From Bolinopsis microptera (taxonomy: Eukaryota > Ctenophora > Tentaculata > Lobata > Bolinopsidae): a DNA stretch of 64,000 nucleotides. The number at the start of each line of letters is the position of its first letter. The first letter of the stretch is position 1. The stretch is taken from assembly GCF_026151205.1 (NCBI RefSeq), contig NC_087080.1, positions 6,861,096-6,925,095 of the forward strand, written 5' to 3'. Both the position numbers and the translations under genes were made by a program. Shown here piece by piece: positions 10,257 through 63,599 of the stretch. The notes beneath the pieces were generated by a model, which saw only the letters and a list, made by a program, of their open reading frames with translations, was not told where the DNA came from and ran no database searches.

Positions 10257-13200
10257 GTATTGTAGTAATACTGTTAGTAAAATAGTGTTACAGTAAGTAA
10301 AGTGAATTTATATTGCTATTAGTAAATTATAAGTAAAAGTAATGCAAATTTACAGTGATACTATCAGTAGTGTAATCTAAATTTAAAGTTATACTATTAG
10401 TAAAGTTCTGTAATCTTGAGTCGTATTACAATTTTCTGTGGTGTACGTTGCTGTACCATATTATCAGGCACTGCAGCTCAATGCAATAAGTGGGATAAGT
10501 AAAGTAATGTAACTTTAAAGTTACGTTACAATTTTCTATAGTGTAGCCCGGCGCGGTGCTCTTTACTGCACAGCGATTATTGTATATTTATAGCCACAAG
10601 CGAAATTTTCACATGAGATGTTAAAATTTGAATAATACCCCAGTTTTAAAAACGGAGATTAACGAAATGTGCAATTCTTCTTTTCGATTTAAATGTCAAA
10701 CTGTAGCCGCTTTGTCAAAGAATCCCTGAACCTGCCTATCTGTAGCTGCCACTTGCACTGAGGTGCTATTAGAGAATTGCCGTGCACCACGCTAACCAAG
10801 TAATCAGCAGTACACAGGTTTTATTAATTAAAATGTTCTAGAAGAACACACTCCGTCAGCACTTCCACCAAACTACCACCAGAACACGACCTACACTCAC
10901 ATCACCCGATAATTACCATCAATTAAACCAATTATTCAATTAGATAAATAAAATTACTTGATAAAATAATTAAATAATTATGTCTGCCTCCTAAAAATCA
11001 GCCCGACACATACATGCTCCCAAGTATCCGCGGTCTGTGATGCTCTAAAATTATTAAATATCCCTACTTCTCCGTGTACTGTTAATCAGTTGTAAATTGC
11101 TCTACCTAGATTCTGAGCCTGTAATACTGACCAGATATATATAATAGTATATAACAGTACATGATAGTTAATACTTCTCATTTTTTGTCTTTTTGTTGAA
11201 GGTGAGGTCGTTGACGCGCCTACTTTCTCATCGTGTGGTCTTAGTCTATTTTTATACCCTGTCAATTGTTGTCAGTGTATGAACCCGTCAATTTTGCTTT
11301 TCGAGTCCGTTTTTGTTCGTGATATTGTGCTGCTCTCTTTATTCTATAGGTGTCGTGCGGTGTTGTTTGTTCTTAAGGTCTTATTGTAATCTTCCTGTTT
11401 AGTATCGGACTGTAGTCTTTGATTGTAGCCGGCACATCTGTTCCTGAGTTCGTTGATCAATTAGTTCGGGGCAAAATTTAAAACTTTCCTGTTTTTCCTA
11501 GTGAATTTTTGGTTGATAATGAGCATGGTTAATTTTGTGAAAGACGATGCCTTCAGAAGTAACTTTAATTGCTTTAATTAGCGATGATAGTTCGTGATTT
11601 ATAATATACACTCATTTTAATTTGAATTCCCATTGAAGAAGATGTCTTATTAGTATTACATAGCTCTGACGTATTCAAAATTAAAATTTTGAATATGAGC
11701 AGGGCGTGAAAGCGGTCGTTTTACTTCCCAAGTCTTTTAATCTTCTCAAGTTTCTTTTATTTCCACTGGAAATAAACCGTTTTAATCTCGAATTTGTCAG
11801 TTTGAAAATTTCACCAGACTTTTTTATTCGTTTAAAATATGTAGTTACACTTAAACAATCTATTACTTTTGCTTCTGAGTATGCATTGAACCCCAACTCT
11901 ATTACTTCCGAAGCCTTTTAATCTTCTCATATTTCGTCTAAATACCCCTGAAAATTAGCAACATTAAATCAGTACTTACTGTTTGTCACCTTATGTTAGC
12001 TCCAAAATCACACCTTGTCTTTACACGCAGTATTTGTTTCTCTTTTTAACTTTTTAAACTGCGGGTTTTTAAACACTACGCACTGATTTTGTTATCTCAG
12101 GTTTCAAGTTTAATTAGTTTCAGCTCTTCTTTCAACAGATTTCGTTTCAGTTTCAGGTCTTCTTTCATCTGTTTTATCCTTTACTTTGGTTCTAGTTTGA
12201 GAATTTGTCCATATGTTGCGTCATTTTCCGATTATAGTTGAGAGGAATAGACGAACTCAAGTTACAAATTAGAGTTGAACAATTCAACACAGTTTTAGTT
12301 AAAATATCAGAAAAATGTATCTTTAGATGTTAAGATAAATCGTTCGTTTGTCTTGTTTTATATGATATCTATTATCCCCTTTATATTAGTATTACGTTGT
12401 GCCTTCTATTTCGTTATAATATTGTTAGACTTTTCATCATCTAGCGGACCATCGGTTTTAACGCTTATTATCAGTTTCTAGTCCATGTCTTCTCCTTTAA
12501 GCTCCATATGTATCAAACTATAGGATATGGGGGGGGAGGGGGGGGGGGGCACAAAGTGGTTTGAGTCTCTGTGGTCCTTAGGTCTGGAATAAATTGTCTT
12601 ATATGATTAAACATATTATATTGATACTTCGAGTTTTTAAAAGTAAAAGTGCGAGGAGGCATTTGGTAGCATTTGATTTCATAAGATGACACTATGATCC
12701 TTAGCATTTGTTACCAACGTCGCTTTATTTACATGGCTTTGGTGAAATCGTATGATTTTGAATCTATAATTTATATGCTTATTGTCATTATTAATATTAT
12801 TTGCACCAGTTTCGACTGAGTTATCGATGCTCATGCCACCACATCGCGGGTTTGCTACAACTATTCTAAATAAACTTTGTCCTCGAAGTGTGATACACCA
12901 ATTTCGAGTACATTAAGCATGGTTTTATAATCTGAGTTATAAGTCTGACGTAGAATGTCGTTACTTTACATAAACTTCCATTACAGCATCCTTCTTATTG
13001 ACTGCGATCAGTAATCTTATTTATAAGTTAAAACGAGCGTCATTTGAGAATCCATATAGTGTACTACTACGTCAGATTTTCCGTTTCATCGAGTTTTTGA
13101 TCGTCATTTTCCTCTGAGTTTCAAGTATCCACCCCTCCTTTTTTCCACCCTATCTCCAACCCCTCCTGTACCCTCAATATCTTCTCACTTAAAACGAGCG

Positions 13201-13940
13201 TCATTTAAGAATCCGTAAAGTGTACGTCTACGTCACTTTTCATCGGGCGTTAAAACGTTATTTTCTCGATACTTTTGCTAAATTTTTCTAGTCATTATCC
13301 ACTTGTCCCGTTACCACAGTCCCTTGAATCCCTCCTGCACCCCTCTGCCTCACCCCTCCTACCAGGGTGACAAGTTTAAACTACCTCTCACTGCCGGGTG
13401 TCACGTGACTTCACAGTCCCCCAACAAACCGAACATTGTTTTAACACTCTATATCTCCCAACATTTTAAAGATGCCTGACATTATTGCAGCTCGGTATCC
13501 AGTATCCAGCTCCGAGAGAGAGAGGGAGAGAGAGAGAGAGCCGGACTGTATGGGTACATTTTATACCTGACGCATTCCTGAATGTCTACAGACTTTTTAA
13601 TACATTCCACCTCCGGCGCGGTTTTAATTTACCTCCGGTATAATTTTAACTTCAAATGTACTTTATATCCTTTATAAAGGTCCTACTATGGCATTGAAAA
13701 ATAAGTCATCACCGAAAAAAATAGCTCCGGATGTGCTCATATTTCATATAACGGATATAGAACCTGATCAATTGATCTCGCAGTAATGTTTTTATTTTAA
13801 AACAGCACACGTGTACGTTATTTTCAAAGCCAATACCGGTACGATCCTCTCTTTGTAGGGTTTATAGAACTACTCCACTTTAGACATAGCACTAATCGTG
13901 GGGAGGCCGTCTGGAGGGAGAACTCTATTGAAATGTAGTT

Positions 13941-14062
<122 letters not shown>

Positions 14063-14989
14063 GTCAGGGTATTCAGTTCTTGAAATTAAAAGACGTGTCA
14101 AAACTGTCAAAGTGGAGCGCATGTGGGGCTTCCTTTGCTCCATCTCAAGCCTTAGCTCTGTAGGAGATACTGTAACAGTATCCTGCATACCTCGCACCAC
14201 GCTAGTTTGCTTTTGTTGCTTTAAAACTATCCGCTCTACTACTACTACACACCATGCTCTGTTCTTATACGCTGATTGGATTAGTTTAACCAACGGATTA
14301 GTTTAGCCAACGCGCGGTCACTGGTCATGGTTCATGCACCATCAGCGTATTAATTTGGCGTTTTAAAAAATCGTTATGATAGAGTTGTACCTGACGTTCT
14401 GGCATGATACCAGTATTAACTGGGATCAAATCATTACTTTATGAGACGCTGTATCCGTGTTGGGTCCGTGTTTGTCTCCTAATCAATCACAGGTCTTGGT
14501 CATTAGTCGGCTGTAGTATAACGAGCTTACCAGTCTGACTGGTCCGCCGTGATGGAATCTATTTAAAGGAGGATTTGAAGCACCCTTAGCACCCTATAAT
14601 AGCACCCTATAGCACTCGAGGTGTCCACAGCATTCAGAGTCTACATATCACTCGGAGTGTTTGACTTAGTAGCACTCGAGAGTGTTAATAGCTCTACAGC
14701 ACTCGGAAATAACGAGCTCTCCTCAGTCTGACCGGTGGTGGTGGAACCCATGTAAAATACAGCCCGGGGAATGTTAGATAGCAGTTAGTAGCTGGTCCGT
14801 AGTTACGGTTGAGGTTACCGGGAGGGTGTTTTAAACAAGGTTTAAAATGTGAGCGCTGCTTTGTTTCGGGGTCATTAGTGGCGGTAAATGTGCTGGTTCC
14901 AGTTCAAGTACCGTGGGATTTTGGAGAGGTAGACTTATGTCGAGGGGTGCACGTGCACGTCTTGGTAGTGTTCGTGGTACTCGGAGTAG

Positions 14990-15345
14990 TTATAGTAGCA
15001 CTCTGAGTAGTTGTTGCACTCGGATCAGTTGTTGCACTCGGAGCAGTTGTTGCACTCGGAGCAGTTGTTGCACTCGGAGCAGTTGTTGCACTCGGAGTAG
15101 TTCAGTATTTGTTGCACTCTGAGTAGTAATTGTTGTACTCTGAGTAGTTGTAGCACTCGGAGTAGTTGTTGCACTCTGAGAAGTAGTTGTAGCACTCGAA
15201 GTAGTTGTAGCACTCGGAGTATCTGTTGTACTTTGAGTAGTTATAGCACTCGGAGTAGTTGTTGCACTCTGGGTAGTTGTTGCACGCTGAGTAGTTATTG
15301 TTGCACTCTGAGTAGTTGTTGCAGTCTGAGTAGTTGTAGCACAGT
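14990..15345 (+). repeat. minisatellite of 18-21-bp units (GTAGTTGTTGCACTCGGA)n
   Basis: About 18 units with length variants. Diverged relatives (AGCACTCGAG) are visible from 14600, so the array has an older degenerate fringe. Confidence 0.92.
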
Positions 15346-17318
15346 GTATACAGCGCTGAGAGTGTTTATAGGATTATTAGTATTTATAGCACAGTATTAG
15401 CGCTCATGGTTTGGATTATAATTTTGCTGTCTACACCATTAATCGAAAGTCCTGATGGTGGGTGTTTAGCTAATCTATTTTACCGACTACGGACACTATG
15501 ATACATATTCACGCAACATGAACATATTATTACATATTTAATACTATAATGTCGTCCAATGTTGATCTCCCCAAATCATGATCCAATTTTTGCTGCCCAG
15601 TGTAAGATTATGACTCTAGGAAGTCAAATCGGCAGCTCTGTAGTTGTAGCGATCTTACCGCTTTCTCTCCTCCTCCTTCTCACCGGGTAAATCAGCGAGT
15701 AAATTTCTTTTTTCCGTTCCCGTTTTAATTTTTATTATCTATGTAGTTTTATCTTTTTTTCCTTCTGTTTTAAAATACTATGCCCCGAGAATTACCCAAA
15801 TGCTGGTAGTCAACAACGTCCCATTTGCTGCTGCTAAAGCGATTTAAATGCGTATGTGATTCACCGTTCTACACAATTTTCCGATGACCTTGAACCTGCC
15901 TGAACTTTTCGATTAGTTGAACTACGTGACTTATACTGGTGATAGCTCAGAAGCTCTCACCTCCACCCTTCCACTCCAACGCTCCTCTCACTTGGATCGT
16001 GACGTCACACCGGCCTGCCGAGCGGTAAAACAATGTGTTACTCGTCACGTGACATAATATGTATATGTCATGTGACGAGTGTATGCATCTCAATATAGTT
16101 CTTGCATAGTTACGTCATCGTGTCTCTTTGGAATGTTGTGACGTCACACGTGCTCAGATCTTCCACTTCAGTGTGTCATGTGTGGGGCTTCCGGGAAGTG
16201 GCTGATTCTTTTGGTGGACTTCTCTTTTTGTTCTGGGGGCAGAGCTGTTCCCCTGACTTTAACTCTGTTGGTGGATGTTTCCTTTAAATCGGGCTTCTGT
16301 TCCTTCACTCCGGTTATAGATCGGTCTTTAAATTCCGGAGGTTGAACCTTCCATTAATTCCGGAGGTTGATCTGTCCTTCTGGCTTTCACTCCGTTGATG
16401 AGTTTTTCTCCGGAAGTTGTACTTGTTCTGTCCCTTTACTTCTTCTTTAGGTTTATGCTCCTTCGCTCTGGTAATAGGTCTGTCCCTTCTCTCCGGTGGT
16501 GGGACTGTCCCTCCACTTCGGTGTTAGTATGTCCAATACGTTGGTTGACAATAATATGTCCTTATATTATCTCCGGTGGTTGAAATGTCCCTATCTCCAA
16601 CAGTAGATCTGTCCCTCCACTCCGGTGGAAGCTCACATGCGTCCTGCCGAACCTCCATCACAGCACCAGTTTTATGTTTTCTTAGCGTGTAATCCAATAC
16701 TTGCTATATATGTTGGGCTGTGTAATTCTAGGCTTCTAGTATACACACTCGCATATGTTTGCTCCCACTTCCCTTCTGTACTTTTTCCACTTGTTCTCAC
16801 GTTAAACATTCCCGTCCAATTTTTGCGCCCCTAAAAAGCTAAAAATTGCCCCACGGTTTTAGTTTAAGGGGCATCCTCATGTCATATAATTAGTGATTAA
16901 TGTAGCGAATTAAGAAGACGGGGGTATCGCTCCGGGTACTGCGCAGTTATAAAATTATACGTACGTGTTGATTGCTCCATGTATAAACTTTGAGTTACTC
17001 AGCTTGACAGCTATTGGCTGGAATGTGTCACGTGGCCACTCTCCCCACCTCCCACTGGATACCCTGGCCTCCTGATATTAGATCTGGCTTGAATATATTG
17101 CAGTTGTTTCTTTTTACAGTTCGTAAAACAGTCGTGTCCGTTTTTACGAGACTCTGTGTTTTTTACCGGGTGTAGGTAGCTCTAGTAATAGTCTCGATCT
17201 CTTCTCGTTTTTCTCTGTGCTTACACAAAACCGTGTTTGTTTAGCTGGATCTAGTACTACGTCACAAACACACACCTGAGGGAGAAAGAACCATGGGCAG
17301 ACGGCGGTAAAGTTGCGG

Positions 17319-17327
17319 CATAAAAGG
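17319..17327 (+). promoter_or_regulatory. TATA-like box upstream of RTK exon 1
   Basis: CATAAAAGG lies 119 bases before the ATG at 17446, in a locally GC-richer stretch. A start site about 30 bases downstream would leave a 5' UTR near 95 nt with no upstream ATG. It suggests that transcription can start here independently of gene A. Confidence 0.4.
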
Positions 17328-17445
17328 CGCTAAAAGCACAGTAGCAGCTATTCAAGGCGACTAATTCGATTTTGTATTAAACAAGACAAGCTCGTACTAC
17401 AGCAGAGAGAAAGGGAGCTTAGTTGGGAGATATTGTGTAGTTATC

Positions 17446-57021
<39,576 letters not shown>

Positions 57022-57415
57022 CTCCATCCCAACAACTTGTCCTTACACCTTCTTGCTCCCTTTTTGATAAATTATTTGTGATCTGTACATATTTAATAAT
57101 TTAGAATACACCCGGCTCCGTATGTGATAATATGTGACTACAGTTTTGCAAATATTCTCCTATCAGTTAGCTATATTGTTTAGCTTTAACAACCAAAAAC
57201 TCAACCGAATTGATATAGATCTATTAGATTTTCAAGATTTTCAAGAGTATAGATGCATTGGATTGATGCATTAGATTGATGCATCTTGAATTCTTAGTGT
57301 TAGTTTTATTGAAATCAATTTTTAAAACGTATCCATTGCTATTCTGGGTAAAAACGTGAACATAAATAACCGTTACCACGTTTCCAAAATTTGGTATTTG
57401 CTTCTTGATGATCTA
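57022..57415 (+). other. RTK 3' UTR
   Basis: AT-rich; no perfect AATAAA before the repeat. The first one, at 57509-57514, lies inside repeat copy A, so the receptor may use a poly(A) signal supplied by the repeat. Confidence 0.5.
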
Positions 57416-59986
57416 CGTTCACATTAAAATTTCTTTAAATTTTTATTAACTCCGTTCCCCGAATTTTACTCACTTGAACATAGCTTGTTAGGTTAATTTT
57501 ATCAAGTTAATAAATTATATAACTGAATAGAATTAAGTTTAGTCGAAATGGCTGGCTATGTTCGAGTAGTACATGTTTTGATCTAGCTAGTCAGTGAAAG
57601 AATGTGCGATGTAAAATGTAAGGACGGGTTTTGCCTGACCTTAATTTCGACTGATTACATTTTTACAATTAACTGTGGACCAACTGGGAACTGCAATTCC
57701 AAAGAATGAAATACTATTGTCCATTTATTTTGTTTTGTAATAATATTTTACTGTTTTGTTATTTTTACAATATTTCAAATTTCTGGAAACCGAACCAACG
57801 TGTATATTTTTGCATTATTTGTTGTGGTATTATCAACGTAGCGGACTAGATCAGAGTGGGTTTGAAATGCTAACGCTCGACTATCCTATTAAGTTACTCC
57901 AACCGCCATCGACTAAAAGTTTAAAATATTGGATAATGATTAATCATGTTAAATTATCGTCTCACGTCGAGATACCTGTAACCTGATTTCTGTTAATTAT
58001 GACAAACACAGAAAGAAAACAGCAGGGGTTCAGGTTAAGTATTGAAATGGAGATCTAGATATTCCTAAAAAATAAAACTTAGCAGTATCAATGCCGTTAA
58101 AAGCTGACCTCTAAATTTGTTCAGAATTCTGGCCCAAGAGGCAAGACGTGCTGAAAGATTTAATGTTTAAACGTCTGCAGAGAGCCGTGTCACGTGAAGA
58201 CAGAGTCGATCCTGTTTTGACTTCATAAACGATAATTTGCTTGTTTTTTCGTTTTTTTTGTTCAGTTTTTAATCATTAATGTTAAAGGATATTGATTAAT
58301 CGTCACTGATCATTTGCGAAGCAGCTCGGCGTACACACGTTAGTAGTTAGATAACTTCGCGTACCTAGTCTTTTCCTCCGGGCGGATTAATTTTATGTTT
58401 TCTTTTTAAGACTAGCCTAAGACTAAGAATGAGATAAGAGCGAATTGATTTTGAATCAATAAAATCATTAAAAAGTTAAAAATTTACATTCCAAATGGAT
58501 TGAAAATAGTTTGCGCGCGACACCCTTTTATTTCATGTTACACTCTGTGCTATCCAGTATCCGTGAGAGACGCGAACAATAGACTAGTAAGATAGGCCGT
58601 AACAGTTGTCAATTGTTATAATGGACTAACCCGGCGCGCGATACTTCGTAGCACTTTTGCCCGCCCTAGCGGATTATATTTTCAGAAGAAAGCAGCGCGC
58701 GCTACTTCGAAAAAATTTATCGACGATCACGAGTTTGATTCACGATGTCAATCCTTCGCAGCTCGGTGAGGCACAGTGGTGCATTTCGCCGATCTACCGA
58801 AGTGTGGTTGCGAGAAGCATTATTTGATGCGCGCGCGACCCAGTAGTGCATCGCGCTACAAATCACGAGTAACACCCGTTGTAAAGTAATAGCAGTTTAT
58901 AAACCTACCACATCAATTGCTCTAACTAGAGGCCTCTGATCTAGCTCTCACGCTTGTATTATCGCGTGCCATACCAGGCGCGCCAAATGCAACATGACAT
59001 GAAACGCGAACACAGAACGCGATGAAACAAGCGCGCGCGTGGCACGCAGTACGCGTAAACTTATATATAATAGTTATGCGAATCCTTTCTGATTATCATT
59101 TCTGTTTTTTGAAATTGATGTTTTCTTGAATGAAATATTAAAGTTAATATGATTGATGATGATATGTTGAATTTGTAGGTTTATAACTTTTTTTATAACT
59201 TTCTCACGAGTTGCAATATGTGCTTCGCAATTCATCGAAGATGCCATGTATATTCAAAATTGTAAATACAAATTTACTAGTATGCTGGCTTGCATTACAC
59301 ATTATAAGTTTTATAATTTGTAATTAAAATCAATTAACACACCTTATATATACCTTATTATGATCAAGAAATGATAATTAATGATGTTTCCAAGGAAACG
59401 ACCATTAACTTTATTGTTTATTGTTTATTAAAAGATTCTATCCTGATAAATGTACCAATTATGAATTAGTTCACATTTTATTGACGGATGTTTCTCGCCT
59501 AAATTTCTTCGAAGTAGCGCGCGCCGTTTTCTTCTCGAAATGTTGGCCCGACGGCATAAAATAAAGTATCATCACATTCAACAATACCTGAGGACCCCAG
59601 GCTATTATGTTCATTAACTTAAAAATAAAGATTTGGCGGAATGACAGGCTGAGCGCGGCCCAGTAAATTCAACAATACCTGGGGACCCGGCCCAGGCTAT
59701 AATGTTCATAATAGAGATTCGGTGGAATGACAGTGCATAGCAGGCTGAGCCGCTGAGCGCCGCTTGACATACGTTGCATGCCACTTTTCGCGCGCGAAGC
59801 GCGCGCCGCCGAAGGCGGAAAAATAATATATTATTTATATATAATATCTCTGATATTTGGATACGAAACATGTATCAAAGCGCCGCCCAGTAAAATATTC
59901 GATATTGTATGAAAAATATATAACTATGTTCACAGTTCACACCAGCATTAATTATATTATATTATAAATCGAACGCAATTCTATTA
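57416..59986 (+). repeat. large direct repeat, copy A (2571 bp)
   Basis: Matches 60451-63075 almost base for base at an offset of 3035 (later 3089). It mixes AT-rich parts with CpG-rich GCGCGC stretches. Identical short open frames (57756-57986) have no recognisable product. Near its end (59581-59760) a unit with CCTGGGGACC and CCAGGCTAT occurs twice. Confidence 0.95.
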
Positions 59987-60450
59987 AATATTATAAATTA
60001 CATTTTTAAAATGTTCATATTTTTAAAATGTTCATACTTTACTGGGCCGCGCTTAGCCTGTCATTCCGCCTAATCTCTATTTTATGTTTATGAACATGAT
60101 AGCCTGAGGTCCCCAGGTAAGTTCATAATACTATATTTCCCAGTACTGTAAAATTCATAAAACGCGAACTTTTCTTTGCCACACAACAATGAAACCAAAA
60201 ATAAATAATCGTTATTTTTCTTTTTGGTTATTTTTATTTTTGGTTATTTTTATCTTCAATGTAATTGCATCATTCAGGATGTCAATCCTTCACAGCTCGG
60301 CGTGGCATCTCGCCGATCTACCGAGAAACAATATTTCTTGATTCACGTTACCTGGGGACCTCAGGCTATCTTGTATCACGTTGCGACCCCCACGGTCGTT
60401 TCACTATGGTCACTTTATCGTCCTAACGATACAGGGGGAGCAGCGCACTT
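59987..60450. repeat. spacer between the two large repeats, with inverted fragment
   Basis: About 60033-60125 is the reverse complement of the CCTGAGG/GGCGGAATGACAGGCTGAG unit at 59585-59670. At 60276-60328 a stretch (GATGTCAATCCTTC .. CTCGGCG .. GCCGATCTACCGA) resembles 58745-58800 of the repeat. The spacer is thus itself built from rearranged pieces of the repeat. Confidence 0.7.
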
Positions 60451-63075
60451 CGTTCACATTAAAATTTCTTTAAATTTTTATTAACTCCGTTCCCCGAATT
60501 TTACTCACTTGAACATAGCTTGTTAGGTTAATTTTATCAAGTTAATAAATTATATAACTGAATAGAATTAAGTTTAGTCGAAATGGCTGGCTATGTTCAA
60601 GTAGTACATGTTTTGATCTAGCTAGTCAGTGAAAGAATGTGCGATGTAAAATGTAAGGACGGGTTTTGCCTGACCTTAATTTCGACTGATTACATTTTTA
60701 CAATTAACTGTGGACCAACTGGGAACTGCAATTCCAAAGAATGAAATACTATTGTCCATTTATTTTGTTTTGTAATAATATTTTACTGTTTTGTTATTTT
60801 TACAATATTTCAAATTTCTGGAAACCGAACCAACGTGTATATTTTTGCATTATTTGTTGTGGTATTATCAACGTAGCGGACTAGATCAGAGTGGGTTTGA
60901 AATGCTAACGCTCGACTATCCTATTAAGTTACTCCAACCGCCATCGACTAAAAGTTTAAAATATTGGATAATGATTAATCATGTTAAATTATCGTCTCAC
61001 GTCGAGATACCTGTAACCTGATTTCTGTTAATTATGACAAACACAGAAAGAAAACAGCAGGGGTTCAGGTTCAGGTTAAGTATTGAAATGGAGATCTAGA
61101 TATTCCTAAAAAATAAAACTTAGCAGTATCAATGCCGTTAAAAGCTGACCTCTAAATTTGTTCAGAATTCTGGCCCAAGAGGCAAGACGTGCTGAAAGAT
61201 TTAATGTTTAAACGTCTGCAGAGAGCCGTGTCACGTGAAGACAGAGTCGATCCTGTTTTGACTTCATAAACGATAATTTGCTTGTTTTTTCGTTTTTTTT
61301 GTTCAGTTTTTAATCATTAATGTTAAAGGATATTGATTAATCGTCACTGATCATTTGCGAAGCAGCTCGGCGTACACACGTTAGTAGTTAGATAACTTCG
61401 CGTACCTAGTCTTTTCCTCCGGGCGGATTAATTTTATGTTTTCTTTTTAAGACTAGCCTAAGACTAAGAATGAGATAAGAGCGAATTGATTTTGAATCAA
61501 TAAAATCATTAAAAAGTTAAAAATTTACATTCCAAATGGATTGAAAATAGTTTGCGCGCGACACCCTTTTATTTCATGTTACACTCTGTGCTATCCAGTA
61601 TCCGTGAGAGACGCGAACAATAGACTAGTAAGATAGGCCGTAACAGTTGTCAATTGTTATAATGGACTAACCCGGCGCGCGATACTTCGTAGCACTTAAG
61701 TGCTACGAAGTATCGCGCGCCGGGTTAGTCCATTATAACAAAATTTTGCCCGCCCTAGCGGATTATATTTTCAGAAGAAAGCAGCGCGCGCTACTTCGAA
61801 AAAATTTATCGACGATCACGAGTTTGATTCACGATGTCAATCCTTCGCAGCTCGGTGAGGCACAGTGGTGCATTTCGCCGATCTACCGAAGTGTGGTTGC
61901 GAGAAGCATTATTTGATGCGCGCGCGACCCAGTAGTGCATCGCGCTACAAATCACGAGTAACACCCGTTGTAAAGTAATAGCAGTTTATAAACCTACCAC
62001 ATCAATTGCTCTAACTAGAGGCCTCTGATCTAGCTCTCACGCTTGTATTATCGCGTGCCATACCAGGCGCGCCAAATGCAACATGACATGAAACGCGAAC
62101 ACAGAACGCGATGAAACAAGCGCGCGCGTGGCACGCAGTACGCGTAAACTTATATATAATAGTTATGCGAATCCTTTCTGATTATCATTTCTGTTTTTTG
62201 AAATTGATGTTTTCTTGAATGAAATATTAAAGTTAATATGATTGATGATGATATGTTGAATTTGTAGGTTTATAACTTTTTTTATAACTTTCTCACGAGT
62301 TGCAATATGTGCTTCGCAATTCATCGAAGATGCCATGTATATTCAAAATTGTAAATACAAATTTACTAGTATGCTGGCTTGCATTACACATTATAAGTTT
62401 TATAATTTGTAATTAAAATCAATTAACACACCTTATATATACCTTATTATGATCAAGAAATGATAATTAATGATGTTTCCAAGGAAACGACCATTAACTT
62501 TATTGTTTATTGTTTATTAAAAGATTCTATCCTGATAAATGTACCAATTATGAATTAGTTCACATTTTATTGACGGATGTTTCTCGCCTAAATTTCTTCG
62601 AAGTAGCGCGCGCCGCTTTCTTCTCGAAATGTTGGCCCGACGGCATAAAATAAAGTATCATCACATTCAACAATACCTGAGGACCCCAGGCTATTATGTT
62701 CATTAACTTAAAAATAAAGATTTGGCGGAATGACAGGCTGAGCGCGGCCCAGTAAATTCAACAATACCTGGGGACCAGGCCCAGGCTATAATGTTCATAA
62801 TAGAGATTCGGTGGAATGACAGTGCATAGCAGGCTGAGCCGCTGAGCGCCGCTTGACATACGTTGCATGCCACTTTTCGCGCGCGAAGCGCGCGCCGCCG
62901 AAGGCGGAAAAATAATATATTATTTATATATAATATCTCTGATATTTGGATACGAAACATGTATCAAAGCGCCGCCCAGTAAAATATTCGATATTGTATG
63001 AAAAATATATAACTATGTTCACAGTTCACACCAGCATTAATTATATTATATTATAAATCGAACGCAATTCTATTA
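60451..63075 (+). repeat. large direct repeat, copy B (2625 bp)
   Basis: Differs from copy A by a 6-bp insertion (extra CAGGTT near 61068), a 48-bp insertion that completes a palindrome (61654-61741), and a few single bases. The high identity implies a recent duplication or homogenisation. Confidence 0.95.
61654..61741. repeat. 88-bp perfect palindrome
   Basis: Two 44-bp arms meet at AGCACTT|AAGTGCT with no spacer. Copy A keeps only the left arm, at about 58612-58656. Confidence 0.95.
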
Positions 63076-63599
63076 TATATATATATAACTCTAAAACTCT
63101 GGTCACAAGAGCAACTGCCTAAACGTGCAGAAGTGAAAACAAATAAATAAAATATACTAGCAGTCCTTAATACTCGTAATAAATAGATTCATTCAATGTC
63201 ATAAAACTCTTAACCATACACGTGACCAGTAAAATAATTTAATTGGTCTATAGACTACTGTATAAAATTCTCAATATATAAACTTTATTAACAATAATAA
63301 ATTAGTTAAAATAACACCAACCTTTGGTGTATAAATGAGTAAACAACCTCTATTTGTCGTAAAATATCTCTCATAATATTATAGTATATGCTATAATATC
63401 AAAACTGTTTATTAGAGTTCAGGTAACAGAATTTAACTGTAATGGCACCTCTGTAGTATTATCCGTTGTTGAGATGTAACCATTTTTTCGTCCGGTCTTG
63501 ATTAACCCGGCTCACGATACATATGCTTCGTCCGGTCTAACATTGAACCCGGCTCACTAATCATAGGGATGGTGTAGTAGTTGGAATATGACACACTGT
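63076..63599. other. probable 3' flank of the LINE element
   Basis: It begins with a TA repeat (63073-63088) at the edge of copy B, which could be the simple-repeat tail of the minus-strand LINE. Two copies of TTCGTCCGGTCT with AACCCGGCTCAC lie at 63486-63560. Confidence 0.4.

Noticed and set aside
57756-57986. 76-codon frame, identical in 60791-61021
   Set aside because: Identity reflects the recent duplication rather than selection; no recognisable domain and Leu/Tyr-rich as expected from AT-rich DNA.
59614-59871. 85-codon minus-strand frame, repeated at 62703-62960
   Set aside because: It runs through short tandem and inverted repeat units and has no known motif.
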